In this document: positions 23,013 through 33,350 of the stretch, piece by piece | Layout: each line of letters opens with the position of its first letter | Numbering within the stretch: position 1 is the stretch's first letter | Assembly: GCA_003665825.1 (NCBI GenBank) | Contig: QPFY01000014.1 | Span: forward strand, 836,542-900,541 | DNA length: 64,000 nt | Reading direction: 5' to 3' | DNA from: Microbotryum silenes-acaulis | Lineage: Eukaryota; Basidiomycota; Microbotryomycetes; Microbotryales; Microbotryaceae | The notes under the pieces: generated by a model | The model's database searches: none | Seen by the model: only the letters and a program-made list of their open reading frames with translations | What the model was told of the DNA's origin: nothing | Program-made: the position numbers and the translations under genes

Positions 23013-26000
23013 AGGTCAGTCGCTTGTTGCTGCTTGGGGTGGTGTGCTGCTGCACCAGGCTCGCTCCGCTCCGTCGCGCCTTGCCTCGCCCCCTCGCACC
23101 GTGCACACCAACTGAACCTTCACCCTTTTGCTGCCACCCTTTCAGATGCGCTCCAGTACGCCGGCTGTGTCGTTTACGTCTTTTCCACTGGCGACGCCGC
23201 CTTCATCTGCGGCAGCCGCAGGTATGGTCTCTCCGGCACGACGGCGGGCTTCAGTGCCACAAAGATATCCGCACGCGCCATCCATGCGCCATCACCACAC
23301 TGCTTTGTTCCCCGACTTCCTCGACGCCACGAACTTTGCCGACCTGTCCACGGATCCAGCTCTCCCCCACCCCCGAGCCCACCCCCGGTCGAGGGATCGC
23401 CGCGATCGAGTACTTGGCAGAGAGGTTCACCCTTTCTTGGCCCTCGCATCGATGCACACGTCATTCGATCCTCGTTGCCGCACCCCCGAACACCACTGTC
23501 GACCGGTCACGATCTCCTCCGCCACCGCCACATCGTTCCCTCGCGTCGTTCGTCAACGTCGACCGATCACAGGAATGCAATCACTCGCTGTCACATCTCT
23601 TTCTTGATCGCATCGAGGAGGGTCATCGACGCGGCAAGCTCGGGGTTTGTCGGACCATCTGTTGCTCGACCTGGCGAATATTTGCTCGATGCGCATTCGA
23701 AGCTGCGCACCCTTCATCGACCGACCGAACCGACAAACCTCTGCAGCTCGGTCTCCCCCTGTCCGTGCCCATTCCATCACCGCGACGTGCTAAGTAACAA
23801 TCCGCTTGCCCCTCGCAATGGCCGCCTCGACCGCCTTGACCGCCTCGACCGTCGTCCTTCCACCGCACTTGTGCTCGATCACATTGGACTCACTGTCTTA
23901 CTCACCGTCAATGCCAACTGCACAAATGCGTCACTCTCGACCCATCTGCCAACGCATTTGCCTCATCCTGTCTTGAGCTGTGTTATCGCATCCGGCTCGA
24001 CACTCCCCTATGATCTTCGCATCCACACCGGCGGATCAGCTCGATCAACCACGTCCCCAGTTCTGGTATGCTCTTTTCTCCAACCTGGGTCTTCGTTTCC
24101 TCAAGTTGTCAATATTCGAACTAATTCAAACGCTCATCTGTCTTCCACAGCATTGCCCGACATCCCTGGCACGCTAGGTCCAACACGCAGGTCACCCATC
24201 GTCAGCTTTGCACCGACTTGCTCAATCATCGCTCACACCCGATTCCAAGAGCTTCTGATCCGATACTACTATCGCCAATACAGTTCCTCCCGACCCGACT
24301 TTTGTCACTTCCTTGGGATCAGCGTGACTGTTCTGCGCTCTTCTTAGTTGGCTCGGCACTCGAGCCACTTGATCGAGCAGCTTCGTCTTGACTCGGACTG
24401 TTCGGCACTCGAACGATCGATGATCAGCTGGACCACTCCCAGGCAGCTTGCTTTGGCAATACTCGATGGACGGTCAAGCACCCGAATGGACAGCTGACTT
24501 GAGTTGGCTCGATGTGCCCACCTTGGCCGAAGCGCTACTTCACCCTGTTCGGTCAACTCAAGCTTCGACTCGGCGATACTTTGAATGTCGACAGCCCTAT
24601 TCATGTGGACACTTTCCAAATACCAAAGGCCACATCTTCCCGCCAGCTGCCCGTCAGCTCTCTGCGCGCTTTTCAGCGCGATCCGGGCAAAGATGCTCTC
24701 GCCCCTCACTTGCACTACTTGCACCACTCAACTCGACTCGTCTTCTCCTCTCACTGCACGACACGATGATGCAACACCTTACCGCCATGGTGAAACGTCA
24801 CATGCCCGGTACGTGCGGCTCGCCCTTACTTGACCCGGCACTCGACGTGCCAACCCGAGCCGACTGAGGCAAGCGCGGAACCCATTCAGCAACTGCAACA
24901 CCCTCACCATCGCCAATTGGCTTTCAACGACTCGATAATGAGCTCAGAGGTGCCTACAGTTGCGTCCGGGCTATGTCAATCGCTCACTTGAGCCATCGCG
25001 ACCGGAACTGCTCGACTTTCGACGACTCGCTTAGACCGCCCACAGTGAGCCATTCGATCTGAGCCCTCGCTTGGAACTTGCACTCCTTGCTGACGAGATA
25101 ACGACATGCCGATCACCGCGCACTGCAGATTGTTGGTCACGGACAACACGGACAACCCGGAATGGGAGCGCTCCCTCGAATGGAGCTTCGCACCGATTCG
25201 CTCACACGCTCGCACAGCCCACCTCCGAATTCGTGCATCACCATACCTCGGTTCCTCTTGCGACAAGTTCCCAGCATGCACAGCACGCAGACTAGCGTCG
25301 GCCTTCTCGCCAGTGGAGATCCGCCGGAGATCCTTGCTCGCCCAGCAGCTTTCGAGCCGCTGCGTGCGAATCGCTCAATCGCCCACCCTTGTCATCCAGC
25401 TCGTCAAGTCATCACAGACCGTCTGCGTTTCAACTCATGGGTCTAAACATCCCACATGCCTCCTCGCCATTCGACTGGATCGGAGTTGCGCGCTGACTTT
25501 CAACCTCGTCGATCGCACCATCCAATCGACTTTCCGGCAGAGCTCCCGAGATGTGCCACGTAACACTCTTCATTGCTTTGCAACTTACTCGAACTCCATC
25601 GTGCGTTGCGCACAGTGAAGCATCAAGTCTCGACTCGGACTTCCCGGACCACTCGCCGCTCAATTTCGGCGTCGGACCGTGACGATCCTTCGCACTCTCA
25701 ATCGATCTCGGCGATTCGCTCGATCAGCTTGATACGGGCGATCACCATCCCACCTCAGCGACTTGCACGTTCGTACACGCTTAAGCAACCCTGGTCATGC
25801 AGTCATGGACTGTGACCGGCATCGCATCGTGGTCCATCTCGCCTCGCTTCTTGCACTCACCTCGCTTGGTATCGACGAACTCGTTTGGCAGTCACAAAGC
25901 GAGCAAACGTCCGAAAGGTTAGTGCGTGCCTTCAACCTGAAGGTCTTTTCTTCTTCCACACCTCGTGTTGCAAGTCTGTGCCCTCTTCCTTATGCTTGAC

Positions 26001-29000
26001 TTTTCTTTCGCTCCACCAGGTCTCAGATTCCGGCCTGCGCTTAACTCGACTCTTTAAACTCCAACTCGCTCGAATCCGTTTTTGGCTCCCACGAATGAAT
26101 GATTGTCGACTCTGTCCAATTGAGGATCGATACTTTTCCGGCAAGGCTTGCTTTGCTCGACCTCCACCTCCTCTCGATCGACCCTGACCTCAAAACTCAA
26201 CTCGGTGCGATAGATCGCTCGTCGAGGAGCGTGCAAGTTCTCAACTTTGCCGCTGCTGCCTCCGCCACTCGAGACTCGATATTCGCTGATCCCTCGCATC
26301 ATTCGGGTCGACTCGTCTTCTTCTCTCACTGCACGAAGACACGACGACGCAAAATCTTGCCGTCATGTTGACACGTCACTTGCCCGGTACGGGCGGCTCG
26401 ACCTTACTCGACCCGGCATTTGCCGGGTCACCTGGAGCCGGCTGAGGCAAGCGATGACGCGCCATTCAGCAACTGCAACACCCTCACCATCGCCAATCGA
26501 ATTTCAAAGACTCGATACCGAGCTCATGGATATATACAGCTGCGTCCAGGCTGTGTTGATTGCCCACTTGAGCCTAGCGACCCGACCAGGGGCTCTGCCG
26601 TCGACGATTCAGTCAGACCGCCCACAGTGAGCCATCCGACCGGAGCTCTCGCTTGTGACTTGCACTCTTTGCTGATGCGGTCAAGATCTGTTGCGTCACT
26701 GCACAGTGTAGACCGTTGGTCACGTACGACCCGGACTAGGAGCACTCCTTCGAACGAAACTTCGCAGCGATGCTTACAAGCTCGCACGCCCAGCATTCGA
26801 GCCCACAGATCACCATCCCTCGGTACCTCTCGCCACCAGTTTGAAGCACGAGTGGGTCGATGTCGAGATGGGAGACCCGCATTGCCTCAAGCACTATCAC
26901 CCCGTCTCGACCCCGCCGCGACTCAATCGCCGGCCCTCGTGATCCGGCTCGTCGAGTCATCCGTCCACACCACTGAGCGCTATGTTTCACCTCGTGGTAC
27001 TTCAACATCCCACATGCCAGCTCGTCTTCCTTGCCGGTTAATTCGACCGGACTTGCACGCTGACTTTCAACCTCGTCGATCGCTCCGCCCGATCGACTTC
27101 ACGGCAAAGCTCCCGAGATGTGCCACGGAACACCTTCTCATTGCTTCACATCTTACTCGAACTCCGTATTACGTTGCGCACGTCGAAGCATAACGTCCCG
27201 ACTCGGGCTTCTCCGGACCACTCCGCCGCTCGATTTCGGCGTCGGACCGTGACGATCCTTCGTACTCCCAATCGACCTCGGCGATTCGCTCGACCAGCCT
27301 GATACGTACCATCCCACCTCGTCGACTTGCACGTTCGTACATGCTTCATCAACCCTGGACATGCGGTCATGGACAACTCAGTGACTCACGGTGTTCCATC
27401 TCCCCTCGCTTGGTGTCGACAAACTCGTTTGGCATTTACTTAGCAAGCCAACGTCGGAAAGGTCAGTGCATACCTTCAACCTAAAGGCCGTTTCTTCCTT
27501 CACACCTCGTGTTTCAAGTATGTGCACTCTTGCTCATGTTTAACATTTCATTCCCTCCACCAGATCTCGGATTTCCGGCTGCACTCAACTCGGCTCTTTA
27601 GACTCCGACTCGCTCGAAACCGTTTCTAGCTTTCACAGATGACTGAGCGTTCAGACTTTTCTGGCGAACTTGCTTTGCTCGGCCTCGACTTCCTCTCCAT
27701 CGCCCCCGACCTCAAAAAAACTCGGCGCGAGGGATCGTTCGTTCAGGAGCATGGGGTTACAACCCACGTCGGTGCATCGCTCGAGCGTTCTCGGTCGGAC
27801 ACGTGCTCGGTCAGCGCATCGCTTCGATCACCTCGATCGGCCCCTCGCTACTCGACCGATGCATGTGGTGAGCTCTTCATCCAGATAGTATCAGCAGGAA
27901 CTGTATTCGCTCACCTCATGGTCGTCTTTGCTGCGCATCACTCTAGTTCAGATCGCACGTTGGCCGACTCGCTGGCATCTGAGCTTCGCACCGAACCACT
28001 CTGTGACTTGTTCGACCATACTCTGCACATGCCTCATCAGCACCATCGAAAGATCACCGCCCTTCCTGTGACCCCGAATCGAGGCACACATCACTCGATT
28101 TTTGTTGCCCGGCCCCGCGCACCACTGTCGACCTGTCACGATCACCTCCGCTACCCCCACATCGTTCACTCGCGTCGTCCACGTCGACCGATCGCTCGAG
28201 TGCAATCACTCGCTGTCACATCTCTGTCTCGAACAAATCGACGAGTCTCATTGACGCGGCCAGCTTTGGGTTGGTCGGAACATCTGTTGCACGACTCGAC
28301 TGATTTCGTCGATGTCGAGATCCGAGATCTTCATCGCCGCAAGCACTTTCACCTCGTCTCAACCACGCCGGACTCACTCAACCTCCCGTGCTCGTGACCC
28401 AGCTCGTCGGGTCACCCGTCCAAAGCCACTACGTCTCAAGTCGTCGCTCCAAACATCCTCCAAATTCGTTTGGCAGTCACAAAGCGAACAAACGTCCGAA
28501 CGGTCAGTGAGTGCCTTTAACCTGAAGGCTTCCCTTCCTCCACACCGCGTGTTGCCAGTCTGTGCCCTCTTGCTTATGTTTGACTCTTCTTTCGCTCCAG
28601 CAGGTCTCAGATTCCGGCCTGCGCTTAACTCGACGCTTTAAACTCCGACTTGCTCGAAACCGTGTCTCGCTCTCGTGGATGGATGATCGCCGAGTCTTTC
28701 CGATTCAGAATCGAAACCTTTTTGGTGAAACTTGCTTTGCTCGACCTCTATCTCCTCTCGCTCGACCCTGACCTCAAAACTCAACTCGGTGCGATTCGAC
28801 GATGGTGCAAGCTCGTATCTTTGCCGCTGCTGCCTCGCCCACTCGACATTCGCCGATCCTCGTACCACTCGACTTGACTCGTCTTTCTTTCACTGCACGA
28901 AGACACGACGACTCAACGCTTTGCTGTCATGGTAAGACGTCACTTGCTCGGTACATGCGGCTCGACCTTAGTCGACCCGGCACTTGATGTGTCATCCGGA

Positions 29001-29640
29001 ACCGGCTAAGGCAAGCGGAACCCATTCAGCAACTGCAACACCCTCACCATCACCGATCGGAACGACTCGACGACGAACTCGAAGGTATCTAGATATACGT
29101 TCGGGCTATGTCGATTGCTCACTTGAGCCATCGCGACCAGAACTGCTTGACCTCGGACGACTCGCTCAGACCGCACACCGTGAGTCGTTTCGATCTGAGC
29201 CCTCGCTTGCGGCTTGCACTCTTTGCTGATCAGATCAAGATATGCCGCGTCACCGCGCACTCCAGAGTGTTGCTCACGGAAGACCCGGAATGGGAGCGCT
29301 CCCTCGAATGGACCTTCGCACCGATTCGCGCACATGCTCACATAGCCCACATCCGAGCTCGTACATACCATTTCTCGATTTCTCTTGCAACAAGGTCCCC
29401 TAGTTTCGCCCTTCACGCCACAGAGATCCTTCGGAGATCCTCGCTCGCCCGGCAGCTTTCGAGCCGCTGCGAGCGGTTTGCTCGATCGCCCGCCCTCGTC
29501 ATCCAGCTTGTCAAGACAACACAGACCGTCTACGTTTCATCCCATGGCACCTCAACAACCCACCTTCCCGCTCGCCTCCTTGCCGTTCAAGTTGACCGGA
29601 CTTGCGCGCTGACTCTCAACCTCGTCGATCGCTCCGACCG
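23013..29640. repeat. Degenerate subtelomeric repeat region
   Basis: About 6.6 kb without any recognisable gene. It is rich in CGA/TCG/CTCGA words and contains internal diverged copies: for example 23,450-23,640 resembles 28,080-28,270 and, inverted, 45,180-45,370; 24,700-25,760 resembles 26,330-27,300 and 28,860-29,600. Long open frames here are by-products of the absence of TA-rich stops. Confidence 0.7.
24365..26338. repeat. Inverted internal copy of the telomere-adjacent block (61,970-63,940)
   Basis: Nearly identical over about 2 kb to the last 2 kb before the telomere, in opposite orientation. The match begins at CCACTTGATCGAGCAGC (24,365), which on the terminal copy is 13 bp from the telomere repeats, and ends at CTGCACGAAGAC, where the terminal copy goes into unrelated sequence. 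Confidence 0.9.
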
Positions 29641-30553
29641 AGCGACTTCTTTGCGGGTTTCGCTAAGCTGGGCTGCCAATCGCCAGAAACCGAGAGCAGA
29701 TCGGCAATGGTGTCCAATCGCGGGAGGTACTTGCCGGTCTCGGTCTTGATGACGAAGGCGCAGAGGAGGACGAAGACTGCGACGATGAGGATGAAGACGG
29801 CGGGGGACGAAGAGAATGGTGATGGTGAACGTACGCGTCTTCGGCTCTTTCTCGGATGTTCCATTCTGTTTAAGGCGCAAGCACAGACTGACATTGAATT
29901 TTTGAACACCTAGGACGAAGGTCAAGTAAAGGGGTCGAGGTGGCGAGTCGCATTCACAATTATTTGCACACTACTTGCCAAACGCGACGAGTACTTCTCA
30001 ATCCCGCATTGCACCCAACGTCCCTTCCTGGAGTTTGTGATTTACGGATATACTCCCAAGTCGAGACCGATCGACTCAACACATCCGGTTGCATCAAGAG
30101 AACCTACGCCTCACCACGACCCAAGGCATCAACGGCTTGACCCCGAACCCAATTGGACATTCGATGACCTTGAGCTCGACGTTCAAGAATAGACCGCGCG
30201 ACATCATGCAGCGATACCAGGATGCGATGGTGTGCGTTGTCAAACATGGAAAGCCTCCGCTGCTCATCACGATGACGTGCGACCCCGAATCACCAGAAAT
30301 CAAGACTGCACTGCGGCCGAACGACAAAAGCATGCAACCGTCCGGATCTCATTGCACGAGTGTTTGAAGCCAAGTCCGGCAACAAGCGACATGCAGGCTG
30401 TTTCGGCGATGAATGTAGGATGAATGGATTTGTTTCTTTGCTGTACTTCGTAGGGTGTTTTCTTAACCTCTGCGCTGAGATCATGTAGACTGTTCGATTA
30501 TCCTGACATTTTTTGGATTTGATCCTCCCGTTAATTTAACGGGTTCCCACTGG
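29640..30553 (+). mobile_element. Helitron N-terminal (Rep-side) remnant
   Basis: Contains the pieces DEYFSIPHCTQRPFLEFVI, KNRPRDIMQRYQDAMVCVVK, HGKPPLLITMTCDPESPEIK and PDLIARVFEAKSGNKRH, which are the Helitron_like_N domain that lies before the HUH Rep region. The last piece is in another frame (one-base shift near 30,330), and an in-frame stop sits at 30,191. It shares a 40-bp stretch including a hairpin (30,527-30,543) with the 37-39 kb copy, after which the two diverge. Confidence 0.8.
30527..30553 (+). repeat. Candidate Helitron 3' terminus: hairpin plus CTGG
   Basis: CCCGTTAATTTAACGGG can form a 7-bp stem; six bases later comes CTGG followed by T, which fits the hairpin-CTRR-T pattern at Helitron 3' ends. 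The same arrangement is at 38,927-38,953, and sequence similarity between the two copies ends just beyond it. Confidence 0.55.
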
Positions 30554-30654
30554 TAGTTTTAAGGATTGTACTGGAATGGGTGGAGACTGACTTGGACTAT
30601 TTATTAAAATGCTCTGAACTAGCAACAAACAACAATCAACAACATACGGTGAAG

Positions 30655-33163
30655 TCAGAGCAAGGGAATTAGTCGCTCAATCTCCGAGATGATAGCTTCG
30701 TGGGACATCGTCCCGGACGGACCCCACAACTCCCCCAGCACGGCCTCTTCCGCAGCCACCTCGACATCATTGAACTGGTTATCGAGACCACAATGGTGTC
30801 GCAAGATATCGACCAGTTGCTTGATGTTCGTCCATCGTTGTGCGCAGCCTTTCAAAAGGGTGTGATACCTGGTGTTCAAGCGAAGCATGTATTTGGCCTC
30901 GCAGGCTCTGCGCGCAGATGGTTCGTTCCAGTCCTCCCAGATAATCTGACCCTCTGGCGTCATGACAAGCTCTTCATTGTTGCCCTGGTTAGGTTCGCGG
31001 AACGAAGATTCAATTATGACGTAAAAGAGCGACTCGATGTCGTGCCACCGTTCGTGGACGACACCGAGCGGCTGTTGTGGCTGGGCGAGGATCGAGCAGG
31101 CGAGGTAGGGCCAGGTGCCCTGTCAGACGTCGTATAGTCCAAAGGTTAGTGCTGGTCAGAAGCTTCATTCGGAGACACATACAGAGGGGAGGACGCACGG
31201 ATCGTATTCTGTGGTGCAGCTCGGTGCAAGGCCGATCATGCGGGACGGCGAGGTGATAATCAATGAGGGCGCCGACACCGTCGCGGTCGATGACGACGTT
31301 ACCGTACGAGATATCCCGGTGGATATACCCCAGCTTGTAGAGGTTTCGGTGTCCTGCATTGTCGTGGGAATAGGCGTGTCGGCTAGGGAGCGCAAACGCA
31401 AGGCCGCCCAGTTGATTCCCGTGCTCACCTTTGACGACTCCAAGTACGGCCTGGGCGAGTTCCCTGGTCGTGGTCGCCGCGTTGAGGGGCCGATAACACT
31501 GTCGGTGGAAGACCACCTCCAGTGCCCGGGGCCCGATACCATCGAAACTTTCATCGTCGCCGAAGAAGGTCGGAAGCGTGCGGAAGTCGTCCCGGTAGAT
31601 GCCGGCGCTAAGGCTTAAACCCTCGGTGTCGATACGCGACGCAGCGTGCATCTTGCGACGTAGGGCAATCGCATCGTCGAGGCGGGATTGCTCGACCCAT
31701 GCGACTGTCATAGCGTACTCGGCGGCAGGGGTAGGCGAGGTGTATGACGTGGGGTCGACAGGCGCGTGTCTTGCGGTGACGCGAAAAGCGGAAGTTGCGC
31801 GACCCAAGCAGCTTCGGCGTCGGAAGAGGAGCTCCTGGATCTCGAGATCTGAGATATCGCCGAGCTCGGACTCGAAGTCGTGGGCGCGGGGTGGGAGAAA
31901 CTTGTCCGAGACGACAAAATTGCCGAAACCATCGTCGACCTCGTTCGTCGAGGCCAGCATCCCGAGCCCGCTGTCGTCGAGTTCGATGAGGTGTGACAGC
32001 ACGCGCCGGAGCAGCACGGCTTCCTGACCGCACTTGCGGGCGCTCGTCGTGAACACCCCACACGCGTTGACGAGGTAGACTTGAAGTACGTCCCCGCAAA
32101 GGGTGACCCCGATCGCGTGGGCGCGGAGTGCGGTCGTGCAGATCATGTGTAGCCGCCTAAGCACTTGGTCACGCGCTTCTGCGCTCTTCGTGTCGCTCTC
32201 TTTCACCTCAATCGCCACTGCAATCTGCGAGTATGCTCGTTGAGGCGACGGGGGCGTGCCTTTCATCGCCTTTGGGTGCTCTGACTGCGCCCAAACGAAC
32301 GGAAGATCGGGGGAAGCGGCCACCGCCGCATGCGTCAATATGACGGCGTCGGGGGTCTTCTCCTGCTCCCCGCGATCGGGCGCCAGCTTAATGTGGCTAC
32401 CCGAGTTGCCGCATCCGACCAGACGTCGATCACCAGTCTACACCCGGGTGCATCAATGATCGGGACACAGTGGTCAGTCATACTCGTGCGGTCGAAGCCA
32501 AGCGATAGCACCGGGGCACTCACCACATCCTTGATCGCGTCAGCCATCTCTTTCATCGCAGCCTCTGTCCCCAGTTTCTTCGTCGGTTCGAGTATCTTGG
32601 CCTCGTACTTGGAAGGCGTGTCGAGAAAGTACTTTTCCATCGCTTTGGAAAGTCGAGGTTTGCCCATATGGGCGAAGAGCTGTTGCTCCCTCGCTTCCGC
32701 CGTGGCCGACATCGACACAACGGGACTCGACCTCATCGGACTCGATTGTGTCGGGGTAACGTTGAGGTCCGACATGCCTAGTAGGCCTACGGCCTCACGT
32801 GCACGACCGGTTCGTCCCGGTCGAGTGCTGTTGAAGTTGAGTGGCCCGCGCGACGAGCTGGGCAGTTGGGTCGTGGCGGCTTGGGCGGGGGTCGCAAGAG
32901 CAGACGTGCCAACCGACGGGCCTGGCGCGCGGTTTCTGACTCGCAGGCTTCTTCGGAGCGCGGGCCCCGGCGACGCCTCGCCTGAGACGGCTTGGCCCGA
33001 GCGCCGGGCGTCCCGACTTTTTTTTTTGTTTTTTTTGTTTTTTTTTTTAGATCCCGACTAGGCACTGCAATTGCCATCGGTTCCAGTCCATGGGTCAATG
33101 TTGGGTCAACACTGAGCAGCCAGACCACGCGGAACGAACAGTAGGAGGGCATTCTGACTCACT
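30655..33163 (-). CDS. FunK1-type fungal protein kinase, copy 1 (N-terminal frameshift)
   Basis: Exons: A at 33163, 33064-32524, 32437-31429, 31353-31199, 31119-30655. The last four have the same lengths or phases as copy 3 (1009, 155 and 465 nt). Kinase hallmarks: GYIHRDISYGNVVIDRDG (catalytic loop), LIDYHLA (metal-binding DYH in place of DFG), GTWPYLACSIL, ERWHDIESLFYVIM, all of the Pkinase_fungal (FunK1) family, a fungal expansion of unknown substrate. The start would be a codon split A|TG by an intron (33162-33065). The exon 2 frame from that start runs into a stop near 32,787: A-rich tracts (33,018-33,050, T on + strand) appear to have shifted it. Downstream from Met 32,775 all is intact. 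Arranged head-to-head with copy 2. Confidence 0.85.
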
Positions 33164-33336
33164 GTTGATGTCGAGTGTCGATCCACTTGGAGCTCTGAGA
33201 TCCACACACGGACGAAGAATGTGGATGGACCTCGGATGGGGGAGCGCGAAGATGTACTGCAGTGGCTGGTCAAAGGAAGGGGCGGCTAGTGACCAGCCCC
33301 CACTGCCCCGTGACCCATCACGCCCAGGGCCTTCAC
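33164..33336. promoter_or_regulatory. Shared 5' region of divergent FunK1 copies 1 and 2
   Basis: Only about 173-187 bp separate the split start codons of copy 1 (minus) and copy 2 (plus), so both promoters or leaders must lie here or extend into the other gene's 5' part. No TATA box is obvious. Confidence 0.45.
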
Positions 33337-33350
33337 AGTGAGTTGGCCAC

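Noticed and set aside
24512..25815. Plus-strand frames of 74-170 codons in the 24-26 kb repeat, and their mirror images at 62.5-63.9 kb
   Set aside because: Conserved between copies only because the DNA is recently duplicated; no domain, Met or splice signals, and several frames are open at once.
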